Part shown: positions 52,390 to 61,367 of the stretch, piece after piece
Layout of the letters: each line of letters begins with the position of its first letter
Numbering within the stretch: position 1 is the stretch's first letter
NCBI RefSeq assembly: GCF_022647665.1
Contig: NZ_CP071872.1
Location: 3,596,001 to 3,660,000, forward strand
Direction of reading: 5' to 3'
DNA from: Streptomyces formicae
GTDB taxonomy: Bacteria; Actinomycetota; Actinomycetes; Streptomycetales; Streptomycetaceae
Length of the DNA stretch: 64,000 nt
Position numbers and translations under genes: made by a program
Notes under the pieces: generated by a model
The model's input: only the letters and a program-made list of their open reading frames with translations
What the model was told of the DNA's origin: nothing
The model's database searches: none

Positions 52390-53160
52390 ATGGGACGACT
52401 GGTGCCGGCGGTGACCAGGGCGCTGGACATACTGGAGCTCTTCCTCGAAGGCGACGGGGCGCTCTCCGCCCCTGACGTCACCCGCAGGCTCCAACTGCCG
52501 CGCACCACCGTGCACGAGCTGCTCACCACCCTCGCCACCCGCTCCTACCTGGTGCCCGTCCCCGAACAGCCCGGCCACTACCGGCTCGGTGTGCGCACCT
52601 ACCAGCTCGGCAGCCGGTACGCGGAACAGCTCGACCTCGCCGCCGAAGGCAGGCAGGTCGCCCGCGAGGTCGCCGACACCTGCGACGAGACCGTCCACGT
52701 CGCCGTCCTGGAGGACACCGACGTCATCTACATCGCCAAAGTGGACTCCACCCACGCCGTCCGCATGGTCTCCGCAGCAGGGCGCAGACTGCCCGCTCAC
52801 TGCACCTCGGTCGGCAAGATGCTGCTCGCGAGCCTGCCCGAGGCGGAGCTCGAAGCCCGTATCGCGGGACGGGAGTTCACGGCCATGACCGTCAACAGCA
52901 TCACCGACCCGGACGCGCTGCGCGACGCCCTCGCCGCCATCAGGGCCCGCGGCATCGCCGTAGAGCACCAGGAGTCCAACCCGGACGTCAGCTGCGTGGC
53001 CGCCCCGGTCCGCGACAGCGCGGGACACGTGGTCGCCGCGCTCTCCATATCCGTGCCGATGAGCCGCTGGAGCGACGAGAGGGAGAACGAACTCGCCGAG
53101 CTCGCCGCCAAGGGCGCCGCCGATCTGTCGGTCCGCCTCGGACACCGGGGGGCCTGGTGA
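52390..53160 (+). CDS. IclR-family transcriptional regulator
   Basis: This 256-residue protein has an N-terminal winged helix-turn-helix (VTRALDILELFLEGDGALSA, then LPRTTVHELLTTLA). An IclR effector domain follows, with GVRTYQLGSRYAEQL, LPAHCTSVGKMLLAS and GIAVEHQESNPDVSCVAAPV. GGGAGG precedes the ATG by 6 nt. It overlaps the lactonase gene and is divergent from the dehydratase operon. It likely senses a sugar acid and controls the whole locus through the GTTCGA-type sites. Whether it represses or activates is unknown. Confidence 0.92.
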   Translation: MGRLVPAVTRALDILELFLEGDGALSAPDVTRRLQLPRTTVHELLTTLATRSYLVPVPEQPGHYRLGVRTYQLGSRYAEQLDLAAEGRQVAREVADTCDETVHVAVLEDTDVIYIAKVDSTHAVRMVSAAGRRLPAHCTSVGKMLLASLPEAELEARIAGREFTAMTVNSITDPDALRDALAAIRARGIAVEHQESNPDVSCVAAPVRDSAGHVVAALSISVPMSRWSDERENELAELAAKGAADLSVRLGHRGAW

Positions 53161-54026
53161 GGCATCCGGCGACGTCCCGGCCGACGTACGAGGTCGCGGT
53201 CCGGGAGCAGGCGGCCCTCGGCGAGGGTCCCACCTGGGACCCGGCGACCGGCCGGCTCCTCTGGGTCGACATCCTCTCCTCGCGCATCCACACCTACGAC
53301 CCCGCGAGCGGCCGCCGCACGGTCACGGCCACCGAACAGCACGTCGGCGCCGTGAAGCCGCGCGCCGGCGGCGGCCTGGTGGTCAACCTCAGGGACGGCA
53401 TCGGGCTGTACGGCCCGAACGGCGCGCCCTTCCGCTGGCTGGTCCACGCTCCCGCGCCCGGCCGCCGAGGCAACGACGCCGCCGTCGCCCCCGACGGATC
53501 GCTCTGGGCCGGCACCATGCGCTACGACGAAGCCCCGGGCGGCGGAAGCCTCACCCGCATCGCACCGGACGGCACGACCACCGAGCAGCTGCCGGACGTG
53601 GCCGTCAGCAACGGCACCGGCTGGAGCCCGGACGGCCGGCTCATGTACTACATCGACAGCCCCACCCGCCGGATCGACGTCCTCGACCACACGGCCGGAC
53701 GCGCCCTGAACCGACGGCCGTTCGTCCGGATCGAGGAAGGCGCCGGTTTCCCCGACGGGCTGACCGTCGACGCCGACGGCTGCGTATGGGTCGCACTGTG
53801 GGACGGTGCGGCGGTCCGCCGCTACACACCGGACGGCACCCTCGACCGCGTCGTCGCGCTGCCCGTACGCCGCCCCACCGCCTGCGCCTTCGGCGGCCCG
53901 GGCCTGCGCGATCTCTACGTCACCACCGCCCGCACCGGCCTCACCCGGCCGCATCCGCTCGCCGGTTCGCTGCTGGTCGTCCCCGCCGCGGGACAAGGGC
54001 TGACCGGCACGCCCTTCGCCGGCTGA
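53157..54026 (+). CDS. SMP-30/gluconolactonase-family lactonase
   Basis: This 289-residue beta-propeller enzyme has SMP-30 metal ligands visible in LGEGPTWD (Glu near 24), RRGNDAAVAPDG (Asn/Asp near 103), SNGTGWSPDG and FPDGLTVDADG. It hydrolyses aldonolactones. With the zinc dehydrogenase (sugar to lactone) and the dehydratase (aldonate to keto-deoxy acid) it completes a non-phosphorylating oxidation route. The GTG start overlaps the IclR stop by GTGA, so both are made together. Confidence 0.92.
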   Translation: MRHPATSRPTYEVAVREQAALGEGPTWDPATGRLLWVDILSSRIHTYDPASGRRTVTATEQHVGAVKPRAGGGLVVNLRDGIGLYGPNGAPFRWLVHAPAPGRRGNDAAVAPDGSLWAGTMRYDEAPGGGSLTRIAPDGTTTEQLPDVAVSNGTGWSPDGRLMYYIDSPTRRIDVLDHTAGRALNRRPFVRIEEGAGFPDGLTVDADGCVWVALWDGAAVRRYTPDGTLDRVVALPVRRPTACAFGGPGLRDLYVTTARTGLTRPHPLAGSLLVVPAAGQGLTGTPFAG

Positions 54027-54102
54027 GTACCCGTACTCATGCCCGCCGCCGGACGCGGCGGGACGATGAGTGACAGCGCGGCAGCGGCCGCGGCGTAAGG
54101 GA

Positions 54103-54156
54103 GTGTCTTCGAAGTAGCGTCGTCCGCCTGCCGGGCAGACGGGACTTTGAAGACAC
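54103..54156. repeat. 54-bp inverted-repeat structure with nested hairpin
   Basis: GTGTCTTCGAAGT (54103-54115) and ACTTTGAAGACAC (54144-54156) pair at 12 of 13 positions. Between them CTGCC-G-GGCAG (54128-54138) forms an inner hairpin. It lies 24 bp before the membrane gene at 54180. It could be a regulatory structure or a short palindromic repeat element. Confidence 0.6.
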
Positions 54157-54179
54157 GACCCAGCTCGGGGGAGGACGGC

Positions 54180-54956
54180 ATGGGGAAGTTCTTCGGCGCG
54201 GTGCTGGCGGTCGTGGGGGCCGCCGGGGCCCTGATCCTGGCCCACGCCGTGGGGGCGCCGCCGGCGGTGGTGCTGGGGGCGGCCGTCGGCGTACTGGCCC
54301 TGCTCTGGCTGCTCGTCCTCCTGACCGTGCCGTGGAACCTGTACTTCCGGGCGCATGCGGTGCTCGCCGAGATCGCCGTGAGCCGGGAGAAGGGCATCGC
54401 GGTCTCCGCGGCGCGCGACGCCGAGGCCCGGCGCATCGCGCGGACGATGCTCAGGACGGCCGTGGCAGGACATGTCCTGACCGCGGGCGGCGTGGTGGCG
54501 GTGACGATGGCGACGGGACAGGCGACCGGCTACTGGTTCGCCGGGTTCTTCCTGCTGAGCACCCTCTTCCGGCCTGCGGGCGCCTACTTCACCCAGCTGC
54601 GGCGGCGCCTCGGATTGCTGCTCAAGGACGTGACGCATCCCCGCGACGACGTGGTGGAGCTGCGCACGCGGGTGGACCGCGTGGAGGCCGGGATGACGGT
54701 CCTGGAGGGCAAAGCCGAGGAGCAGTACCGGGCGCTCGCCGAACTGCGGCGCACCGCGGACGCGCTGGGCGTGGCGTCGTACGAGCGCGCCGACGACGCC
54801 GACCGCAGGATCGCCGCGCTCGGCCGGGAGTTCGAGTCGACCGTGAACCGCCTCACCGACGACCAGGAGATCATCGCCGGGGTGAAGGCGTTCCTGCGGC
54901 TGCTGCGGGCGAGCGGCGACGGCCTCGAGCCCGCGAGGGGCCCGAGGCCGCTCTGA
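54180..54956 (+). CDS. membrane protein with C-terminal coiled coil
   Basis: This 258-residue protein has about four hydrophobic helices (near 5-25, 28-48, 95-120 and 122-140) and a long charged, predicted coiled-coil tail (VVELRTRVDRVEAGMTVLEG onward). GGGGAGG precedes the ATG. The gene looks like a conserved streptomycete membrane protein of unknown role. It sits alone between the lactonase and the convergent phosphoglucomutase gene, just after a conspicuous inverted repeat. Confidence 0.75.
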   Translation: MGKFFGAVLAVVGAAGALILAHAVGAPPAVVLGAAVGVLALLWLLVLLTVPWNLYFRAHAVLAEIAVSREKGIAVSAARDAEARRIARTMLRTAVAGHVLTAGGVVAVTMATGQATGYWFAGFFLLSTLFRPAGAYFTQLRRRLGLLLKDVTHPRDDVVELRTRVDRVEAGMTVLEGKAEEQYRALAELRRTADALGVASYERADDADRRIAALGREFESTVNRLTDDQEIIAGVKAFLRLLRASGDGLEPARGPRPL

Positions 54957-54981
54957 CCGGCACAGCGACCGGCCGGGGGCG

Positions 54982-56622
54982 TCAACTGCCCAGTGCCGCC
55001 GACACGACGGACCGCGCCTCCTCCTGCACACGCGCCAGATGGTCGGGCCCGAGGAAGGACTCGGCGTACACCTTGTAGACGTCCTCGGTGCCCGAAGGGC
55101 GGGCGGCGAACCAGGCGTTGGCGGTGGTCACCTTGATGCCGCCGATGGCCGCCCCGTTCCCCGGGGCCTGTGTGAGCACGGCGGTGATCGGCTCCCCGGC
55201 CAGCGTCTCGGTCGTCACCTGGCCGGGCGAGAGCCGACCCAGCACGGCCTTCTCCTCGCGGGTCGCGGGGGCGTCGACGCGGGCGTAGGCGGGCTCGCCG
55301 AACCGGGCGGTGAGCGAGGCGTAGTGCTCGCTCGGCGTGCGCTCCGTCACGGCCAGCATCTCGGACGCCAGCAGCGCCAGCAGGATGCCGTCCTTGTCGG
55401 TCGTCCACACCGAGCCGTCACGGCGCAGGAACGAGGCCCCCGCGGACTCCTCACCGCCGAACCCGATGGTGCCGTTCCCGAGCCCGTCCACGAACCACTT
55501 GAAACCGACCGGCACTTCCACCAGTTCCCGGCCCAGGTCGGCCGCCACCCGGTCGATCATGCTCGACGACACCAGCGTCTTGCCGACACCGGCGCCGGCC
55601 GGCCACTGCTCGCGGTGGCGGTAGAGATAGGCGATGGCGGTGGCGAGATAGTGGTTGGGATTCATCAGCCCGCCGTCCGGGGTGACGATGCCGTGCCGGT
55701 CGGCGTCGGCATCGTTGCCGGTGGCGAGCTGGAAGCGGTCGCGGCCCTCGATCAGCGACGCCATCGCGTACGGCGACGAGCAGTCCATCCGGATCCTGCC
55801 GTCCCAGTCCAGCGTCATGAACCGCCAGGTGGGGTCGGTGTGCGGGTTGACCACGGTCAGGTCCAGACCGTGCTCGTCGGCGATCCGGCCCCAGTACGCG
55901 ACGGACGCGCCGCCCAGCGGATCGGCGCCGATCCGCACCCCCGCGGCGCGCACGGCGTCCAGGTCCAGCACCGACGGCAGGTCCGCCACATAGGCGCCGA
56001 GGAAGTCGTACCGGCCCGTGGTCGCCGCGGCGAGCGCCCGGGCGTAGGGCAGCCGCCGTACGTCCTTCAGGCCGCCCGTGATGATCTCGTTGGCCCGGTC
56101 CTGGATCCAGCCGGTCGCATCGGAACCGGCCGGCCCGCCGTTCGGCGGGTTGTACTTGAAGCCCCCGTCGGCCGGCGGATTGTGCGAGGGCGTGACCACG
56201 ACGCCGTCGGCCATGCCGGCGGTGCGCCCGCGGTTGTGGGTGAGGATGGCGTGCGAGACGGCCGGGGTGGGCGTGTACCCGTCGGCGGAGTCGATGAGCA
56301 CGGTGACGCCGTTCGCCGCGAAGACCTCCACGGCGGTCACCCGGGCGGGCTCGGAGAGCGCATGGGTGTCGGCGCCGAGGAACAGCGGCCCGTCGATGCC
56401 CTGCCCGGCCCGGTACTCGCAGATCGCCTGGCTGGTCGCGGCGATGTGGTCCTCGTTGAAGGCGGTGGCCAGGGAGGACCCGCGGTGCCCCGACGTGCCG
56501 AAGGCGACACGCTGGGCGGGGTCGGCCGGGTCGGGGTGCAGGGCGTAGTACGCGGTCACCAGCCGGGCCACATCGATGAGGTCCTCCGGCCGTGCCGGCT
56601 GTCCCGCCCGCTCGTTCGGCAT
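54982..56622 (-). CDS. pgm: phosphoglucomutase (alpha-D-glucose phosphate-specific)
   Basis: This 546-residue enzyme interconverts glucose 1-phosphate and glucose 6-phosphate. It contains the phosphoserine loop [20 protein letters not shown] (Ser near residue 140), the metal loop [10 protein letters not shown], the sugar-binding GFGGEESAG and the phosphate-binding RPSGTED near the C-terminus. Length and order fit the Pgm family. The ATG at 56622 follows AGGAG at a distance of 7 nt; an in-frame start 18 nt upstream is weaker. It supplies glycogen/trehalose and cell-envelope sugar precursors. It is divergent from the YrdC gene. Confidence 0.95.
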   Translation of the reverse strand: MPNERAGQPARPEDLIDVARLVTAYYALHPDPADPAQRVAFGTSGHRGSSLATAFNEDHIAATSQAICEYRAGQGIDGPLFLGADTHALSEPARVTAVEVFAANGVTVLIDSADGYTPTPAVSHAILTHNRGRTAGMADGVVVTPSHNPPADGGFKYNPPNGGPAGSDATGWIQDRANEIITGGLKDVRRLPYARALAAATTGRYDFLGAYVADLPSVLDLDAVRAAGVRIGADPLGGASVAYWGRIADEHGLDLTVVNPHTDPTWRFMTLDWDGRIRMDCSSPYAMASLIEGRDRFQLATGNDADADRHGIVTPDGGLMNPNHYLATAIAYLYRHREQWPAGAGVGKTLVSSSMIDRVAADLGRELVEVPVGFKWFVDGLGNGTIGFGGEESAGASFLRRDGSVWTTDKDGILLALLASEMLAVTERTPSEHYASLTARFGEPAYARVDAPATREEKAVLGRLSPGQVTTETLAGEPITAVLTQAPGNGAAIGGIKVTTANAWFAARPSGTEDVYKVYAESFLGPDHLARVQEEARSVVSAALGS

Positions 56623-56741
56623 CCGTCCACTCCTCCGCATCGGTCGGTGCGATCAGTCCAGGGACAATGATCGCTCGTCGGTCGTGGTTCGTCCCGCCGC
56701 CCCTCCGCCACGAAGGGTACGGACACCCCTAGACTCGCGGA

Positions 56742-57362
56742 ATGGCGAAGTACTTCGACGTCCACCCCGAGAATCCGCAGCGGCGCACCATCAGCACGGT
56801 GGCCGACAGTATCCGGTCGGGCGCGCTCGTCGTGTACCCGACGGACTCCTGCTTCGCGCTGGGCTGCCGGCTGGGCAGCCGTGAGGGCACCGACCGCATC
56901 CGGTCGATCCGCGACCTCGACGAGCGCCACCACTTCACCCTCGTGTGCCAGAACTTCGCGCAGCTGGGCCAGTTCGTCCAGGTCGACAACGACGTCTTCC
57001 GCGCCATCAAGGCCGCGACACCCGGCAGTTACACCTTCATCCTCCGCGCGACGAAGGATGTGCCGCGCCAGCTCCAGCACCCCAAGAAGAAGACGGTCGG
57101 TGTGCGGATCCCCGACCACACCGTCGCGCAGGCCCTGGTCGCCGAACTCGGCGAGCCGTTGGTCTCCAGCACCCTGCTGCTGCCCGGCGAGGACGAGCCG
57201 CTGACCCAGGGCTGGGAGATCAAGGAACGGCTCGACCACACGGTGGACGCCGTGCTCGACTCCGGCGACTGCGGCACCGAGCCGACGACGGTCATCGACT
57301 TCTCCGGCGGTGAGCCCGAGATCGTACGCCGAGGGGCGGGCGACATCTCGCGGTTCGAGTAG
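56742..57362 (+). CDS. Sua5/YciO/YrdC-family protein (threonylcarbamoyl-AMP synthase-like)
   Basis: This 206-residue protein has the YrdC fold: STVADSIRSGALVVYPTDSC, GSREGTDRIRSIRDLDERHH, PGSYTFILRATKDVP and KKKTVGVRIPDH. The family makes threonylcarbamoyl-AMP for the tRNA t6A modification. The YciO-like branch is less certain in activity, and this sequence resembles it (long RATKDVPRQLQHPKKKT stretch). It lies opposite pgm and stands alone. Confidence 0.88.
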   Translation: MAKYFDVHPENPQRRTISTVADSIRSGALVVYPTDSCFALGCRLGSREGTDRIRSIRDLDERHHFTLVCQNFAQLGQFVQVDNDVFRAIKAATPGSYTFILRATKDVPRQLQHPKKKTVGVRIPDHTVAQALVAELGEPLVSSTLLLPGEDEPLTQGWEIKERLDHTVDAVLDSGDCGTEPTTVIDFSGGEPEIVRRGAGDISRFE

Positions 57363-57370
57363 CCGCCGGG

Positions 57371-57569
57371 TCACCACGAGAGGCTCACCCGGAGCAGATG
57401 GCCGCGTACCCGGGTGACGTGCGGGTTGCCGGGCTGACTTCCCGGGTGCTGGACGAGGTACGCGGTGTTGATGGGCGGCGAGGAAGGTCCGCAGCAGGCT
57501 CAGGTCCTGCGGCGCGGTCACCGGCGCAGGCCGCACGCCGGACGATCCGCCGGATTCCTCGGGGTCCAT
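57371..57569 (-). pseudogene. LysR-type regulator remnant with internal deletion
   Basis: The minus strand starts MDPEESGGSSGV and then DLSLLRTFLAAH, the typical first helix of a LysR DNA-binding domain. Directly after it, in another frame, comes INTAYLVQHPGSQPGNPHVT and then RVRGHLLRVSLSW before the stop at 57371, which is a typical LysR C-terminus. The ~230 codons between are missing. So an internal deletion joined the two ends. It is not expected to make a regulator. Confidence 0.7.
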
Positions 57570-57669
57570 GAGGAAAACCTGTCCACCGGGCCGGGGCCCG
57601 GAGCCGCTCCCGGGTACGGGGCGGCCCCGGGTACGGGAGCGGCCCGTACCGCTCCTGACGTGCGCCTCC

Positions 57670-58332
57670 TCACCCCCGGAAGGCCGCCGTGCGCTCGGGT
57701 GAGGCGTCGGCGAGAGCCTCCACCACCTCCGCGGCGCCCGCGCGCAGGCCGTAGACGGGCGTGGCGGGCTGCTGGCGCCAGGAGTCGTCGATCCCGCCGG
57801 CGTCGACCGTGTCGAAGCCGAGCTCGTCGATGAGGGCGCGCACGGCCTTCTTGGCCGCCTCGTCGTCACCGGCCACCGGAACGGCCATCCGCTCGGGGTG
57901 GCCCGCCGGCCGGGCCCTTTCGAGGATGTCCTGCGCGTAGGTGCCGTTGAACGCCTTGATCACCGGGTGGCCGATCTGCTGCTCGGTCCAGCGGCTCTCG
58001 GTCAGCCCGCTGTCCTCGATGGCGGCGATCCGGCCGTCGCGCTCCTTGGGGTAGTAGTTGCCGGTGTCGATGACGGCGACGCCCTCGGCCGCGTGGTCGA
58101 AGAGGCCGGACGGGAGGTCCGGGACGCGCTTGACCGGGACGGTGACGACGACGATCTGCGCGTCGCGGGCCGCCTCGGCGGCGGTGACCGGCGTGGCACC
58201 GGTCTCCTCGGCGAGTGCGGTGAGGGTCTCGGGGCCGCGGGAGTTCGCTACGGACACGTCGTGCCCGAGCGCGGTGAGCCGGCGGGTGAGGTTGCCGCCG
58301 ATGTTTCCTGCGCCGATGATGCCGATTTTCAT
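57670..58332 (-). CDS. NADPH-dependent F420 reductase-like oxidoreductase
   Basis: This 220-residue single-domain dinucleotide-binding protein has a Rossmann start KIGIIGAGNIGGNLTRRL and the adenosine-binding SVANSRGPETL. The mid-region has DTGNYYPKERDGRI and VIKAFNGTYAQDI. It resembles F420:NADP oxidoreductases and their relatives of unknown substrate. AAGGA is 6 nt before the ATG. A broken relative lies at 60912-61350. The remnant LysR gene is just downstream on the same strand. Confidence 0.87.
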   Translation of the reverse strand: MKIGIIGAGNIGGNLTRRLTALGHDVSVANSRGPETLTALAEETGATPVTAAEAARDAQIVVVTVPVKRVPDLPSGLFDHAAEGVAVIDTGNYYPKERDGRIAAIEDSGLTESRWTEQQIGHPVIKAFNGTYAQDILERARPAGHPERMAVPVAGDDEAAKKAVRALIDELGFDTVDAGGIDDSWRQQPATPVYGLRAGAAEVVEALADASPERTAAFRG

Positions 58333-58530
58333 GGAGTGTCCTTCGACGGTGGTCCTGTTCTCCTGCGCGGGTCGGACGGCGTCACTCGGTCCGTCGGGAC
58401 TCGCCGTCTGGTGACAGCACCGGGAGCGGCCCGGGTGTTCCCGCCCGGGCGGAGAGGCCCCCGTCGAGCCGCCCGGTGCTCCTCCCGGCAGGCCTGGGGG
58501 AGCCTCGCCGAGGATGCGGCCACCGGGTGA

Positions 58531-59499
58531 TCACGACCGTGTGCGGGCCTCGTCCGTCCGCGCGTCGTCGGTGCGTGCGTCGTCGGTCCGTCGCGCGTCG
58601 TCGGTCCGTGCTTCGTCGGTCCGTCGCGCTTCGCCGGTCCTCGCTTCGATGGCGCGGAGGACCGCCACCATGTCGGACTTCCCGTGTCCCTGTGCCACGG
58701 TCTCGCCGAAGAGGGCGTGGCAGACGTCCAGGAGGGGTGAGGCCACGGCGGACTTCCTCGCCGCGTCCGCGATCAGCTGATTGTTCTTCAGCACGTCCAC
58801 GACCGCTGCCTGGACGGAGAAGTCACGAGCCATCAGCTTGGGAGCCTTCATCCGCGAGACGCCACTGGCCATCGGGCCGGCGTCCAGTACGGCCAGGAAC
58901 TGCTCCTTGTCCAGGGCGTGCCGGTCGGCGAAGTGGAACGCCTCGGTCAGGCCGGTGACCATCGTGATCAGGAACAGGTTCACCGAGAGCTTCATCAGCA
59001 GCGCATTCGGGGCCGGTCCGCACACGAAGGTCTGATGGCACATCGGTTGCAGCAGCGGCCGCACCGACTCCACGGCAGCGGGCTCGCCCGCGAGCATCGC
59101 CACGAGCCGCCCGGCCTCGGCGGGCACACGTGAGCCGGAGACGGGCGCTTCGACGTAACTGCCGCCCGCCGCACGGACATCGGCTTCGAGCCGACGGGAG
59201 TGCTCGGGGGAGGTCGTTCCCATGGGGACGATCGTGCGGCCCGCGAGCTTCGCGGCGAAGTCCGGCGTCCCGCGGCCAAGGACCGCGTCCACCGCCGCCT
59301 CGTCGGTCAGCATGAGGAACACCACGCGGGCCCGCTCGAAGACCTCGCCGGGGCACGCCGCCACCCGCGCGCCCGCGGCGCGCAGCGGTTCGCTCTTCGC
59401 GGCGGTCCGGTTCCAGACGACGAGGTCCTGCCCGGACCGGGCCAGGTTGAGGGCCATGGGCTGCCCCATGACACCGAGGCCGAGAAAGCCTACGTCCAC
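58531..59499 (-). CDS. 6-phosphogluconate/3-hydroxyisobutyrate dehydrogenase-like protein
   Basis: This 322-residue protein begins with a Rossmann motif [20 protein letters not shown]. It has the substrate-loop motif [14 protein letters not shown] and the catalytic lysine in [11 protein letters not shown]. The tail after residue 288 is a degenerate RTDDA repeat ([20 protein letters not shown]), encoded by 15-bp DNA repeats at 58545-58635; it is probably disordered. The GTG start has AAGG upstream. Two palindromic operators lie before it, shared with the divergent acetyltransferase and its TetR regulator. It is likely an NAD(P)-dependent dehydrogenase under TetR control. Confidence 0.87.
   Translation of the reverse strand: MDVGFLGLGVMGQPMALNLARSGQDLVVWNRTAAKSEPLRAAGARVAACPGEVFERARVVFLMLTDEAAVDAVLGRGTPDFAAKLAGRTIVPMGTTSPEHSRRLEADVRAAGGSYVEAPVSGSRVPAEAGRLVAMLAGEPAAVESVRPLLQPMCHQTFVCGPAPNALLMKLSVNLFLITMVTGLTEAFHFADRHALDKEQFLAVLDAGPMASGVSRMKAPKLMARDFSVQAAVVDVLKNNQLIADAARKSAVASPLLDVCHALFGETVAQGHGKSDMVAVLRAIEARTGEARRTDEARTDDARRTDDARTDDARTDEARTRS
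58545..58635 (-). repeat. degenerate 15-bp repeats encoding an RTDDA tail
   Basis: About six imperfect copies of a 15-bp unit (GTCGTCGGTCCGTGC-like on the + strand) encode the C-terminal Arg-Thr-Asp-Asp/Glu-Ala pentapeptides of the dehydrogenase. Changes in copy number would alter only the tail. Confidence 0.75.
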
Positions 59500-59527
59500 A
59501 GCGCACCGCCTTCGTCGGGCTTGCCGT

Positions 59528-59545
59528 CTATGACGGTGGTCATAA
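59528..59545. promoter_or_regulatory. operator copy 1 (CTATGAC-N4-GTCATA)
   Basis: CTATGACGGTGGTCATAA is an inverted repeat with arms TATGAC and GTCATA and a 4-bp spacer. It lies 29 bp upstream of the dehydrogenase start. A second copy lies 27 bp away. Confidence 0.75.
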
Positions 59546-59554
59546 TACTGGGTT

Positions 59555-59572
59555 CTATGACGATGGTCATAG
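59555..59572. promoter_or_regulatory. operator copy 2 (CTATGAC-N4-GTCATAG)
   Basis: CTATGACGATGGTCATAG is a perfect inverted repeat with 7-bp arms around GATG. It overlaps the first possible start (59557) of the acetyltransferase gene. The TetR protein at 60183-60797 is the likely ligand. Confidence 0.78.
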
Positions 59573-60183
59573 AGGGGTCATCGCATCTGGTGGCACCTGC
59601 CGTGCGGCGGTCCGGTGGAGCCGGAATCCGGCGTGTGGACGGGGTCCGGCCGACCGACGGTCCAGGGCTCAGGGCGCTGTTCGACAGCTGCTCGCCCGAG
59701 ACGGTCCGCCTGCGGTTCTTCGGTCTCCTCGACGAGCTGCCGCGCGACTACGTGGACGGCGTGCTGGCCTGCTGGCCCGAGGTGCACGACGCCGTCGTCG
59801 CCCACCGGGGCGACCGGAGCCGCCTCGCCGGGCTCGCCAGTCTCGCCGCCCCGACGGGCGGCGGACCCGGTGACGCCGCCGTATTCTGCGTGCTCGTCGC
59901 CGACGGCCGGCAGCGGCAGGGGCTGGGCGCGGCCATGGTCCGGGCCCTGCTCGCCCGGGCCGCAGCGCGCGGCGTCGAGCGCGTGACGGCGAGTGTGCTG
60001 CCGGGCAGGTCCGGGCTGCTGGCCGCGCTCGCCCGCCGGGCGGAAGTGGAACTGGAGAGTTCGTCGCGCGACCAGGACGGCCTGACCGGCGTCTATAAGC
60101 TGACCCAGCAGGTCCGTTGGGTGCCTGTTCGGCGGTGTTCGTCAGTGTGCGTCGGTGTGCGTCGGGGTGCGGGAGGTCAGTGA
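59557..60183 (+). CDS. GNAT-family acetyltransferase
   Basis: This protein is up to 208 residues. It carries a GNAT fold with [11 protein letters not shown] near residue 47 and the acetyl-CoA loop [19 protein letters not shown] near residues 118-136. The start is uncertain because ATG 59557 lies inside an operator; GTG 59590 is an alternative. Its stop overlaps the TetR start as TGATG, so both form an operon. It probably acetylates a small molecule or protein. Its promoter is shared with the leftward dehydrogenase. Confidence 0.82.
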   Translation: MTMVIEGSSHLVAPAVRRSGGAGIRRVDGVRPTDGPGLRALFDSCSPETVRLRFFGLLDELPRDYVDGVLACWPEVHDAVVAHRGDRSRLAGLASLAAPTGGGPGDAAVFCVLVADGRQRQGLGAAMVRALLARAAARGVERVTASVLPGRSGLLAALARRAEVELESSSRDQDGLTGVYKLTQQVRWVPVRRCSSVCVGVRRGAGGQ

Positions 60184-60797
60184 TGGCGGGTTCGGAGCGA
60201 GGTCCGCGCGAGCGGATCGTCTTCAGCGCGGCCCAGCTGATCCGGCGCGACGGCGTCACCGCGACGGGGATGAGGGACGTCGTCGCCCACGCGGGTGCAC
60301 CGCGCGGCTCTCTCCAGCACTACTTCCCCGGCGGCAAGGCGCAGCTCGTCAACGAGGCCGTCGACTGGGCGGGGAACTACGCCGCCAAGCGCGTCGGCCG
60401 GTTCCTCGCCGGGCTGCCCCGGCCGACGCCCAGCGGGCTGTTCGCCGCCATGGTGGCCCAGTGGACCGAGGAGTACCGGACGGCCGGGTTCGCCGCGGGC
60501 TGCCCCGTGGCCGCGGCGACGGTCGACTGCACGGCCTCCACCGACTCCACGAGGACCGCTGCCGCCGCCGCGTTCGCCTGCTGGACCCGGCCGGTCGCCC
60601 GGGCCCTCGGGGAGATGGGCGTGCCGGCCGAGCGCGCCGAAGCGCTGGCGACGCTCATGATCAGCGCGCTGGAAGGGGCGATCCTGATCGCCCGCGCCGA
60701 GCGGGACGTGCGCGCCCTGACGACCGTGGCGCGGGAGCTCGGCCCGCTCCTGGACGGCTGCGTCACGCAGAAGGCGACGCCGGATCCGGAGCGGTGA
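60183..60797 (+). CDS. TetR-family regulator (LmrA/YxaF-like)
   Basis: This 204-residue protein has an N-terminal TetR helix-turn-helix (GPRERIVFSAAQLIRRDGVT, then APRGSLQHYFPGGKAQLV) and a C-terminal domain like the LmrA/YxaF group (FAAGCPVAAATVD... near residues 103-115). It is translationally coupled to the acetyltransferase, and GGGAGG precedes the ATG. It most likely binds the two CTATGAC-N4-GTCATAG palindromes at 59528-59572, repressing its own operon and the divergent dehydrogenase. Confidence 0.9.
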   Translation: MAGSERGPRERIVFSAAQLIRRDGVTATGMRDVVAHAGAPRGSLQHYFPGGKAQLVNEAVDWAGNYAAKRVGRFLAGLPRPTPSGLFAAMVAQWTEEYRTAGFAAGCPVAAATVDCTASTDSTRTAAAAAFACWTRPVARALGEMGVPAERAEALATLMISALEGAILIARAERDVRALTTVARELGPLLDGCVTQKATPDPER

Positions 60798-60911
60798 GCG
60801 GCCGGGGCGGCGCGCCGCCGAGCGCCCGCACGCCCCGGTCACGGCGTAAGGCCGCCCCGTTCACGGCGTCGAGCCGGCCCGGTCACGTCGTGGCGCCGGG
60901 CCGGTTGCGCG

Positions 60912-61350
60912 TCAGCCGCGCCGTGCCGCCGCAAGGGCCGCGCGCAGCGTCGCGGCGTCCGCGCTCGTGCCCGGGTCGTCCGCGGAAATGCCGAGCCCCT
61001 GCGGGTTCTTCGCGTAGGGCACGACATAGGCCGGCGTGTCGCGCTGGAAGCGCCAGCTGTCGGCCAGCGACCCCGCGTCCACGGCGTCGTAGCCGAGGAG
61101 GTCGAGCAGCCGCGTGGCGGCGGCCTTCGCCTCGGCGTCGTCGCCCGCGATCGGCAGCGCCGAGCGGTCGGCGGCGCCGAACGGCCGGGCGAGCGCGGCC
61201 GGATGTGCGAAGTAGATGTTGTTGAACGCCTTGACGATCTTGGCTTCCGGCAGGTGCCGCTGAAGGAGTTCGCTGGTGGTGGCGGTTTCCGCGTCCAGTT
61301 CGGCGATCCGTCCGTCGCGTTCGGGATAGTAGTTGTCCGTGTCTCCGCCT
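60912..61350 (-). pseudogene. 5'-truncated F420 reductase-like gene
   Basis: One minus-strand frame encodes DTDNYYPERDGRIAELDAET, SELLQRHLPEAKIVKAFNNI and on to AALAAARRG at the stop (60912-60914). It aligns with the second half of the intact relative at 57670-58332 (DTGNYYPKERDGRI, VIKAFNGTY). The Rossmann N-terminus is absent; the frame runs into sequence before the divergent TetR gene. A deletion from the start region to about codon 85 explains this. Confidence 0.7.
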
Positions 61351-61367
61351 GCTCTCGAAAAGCGTAT

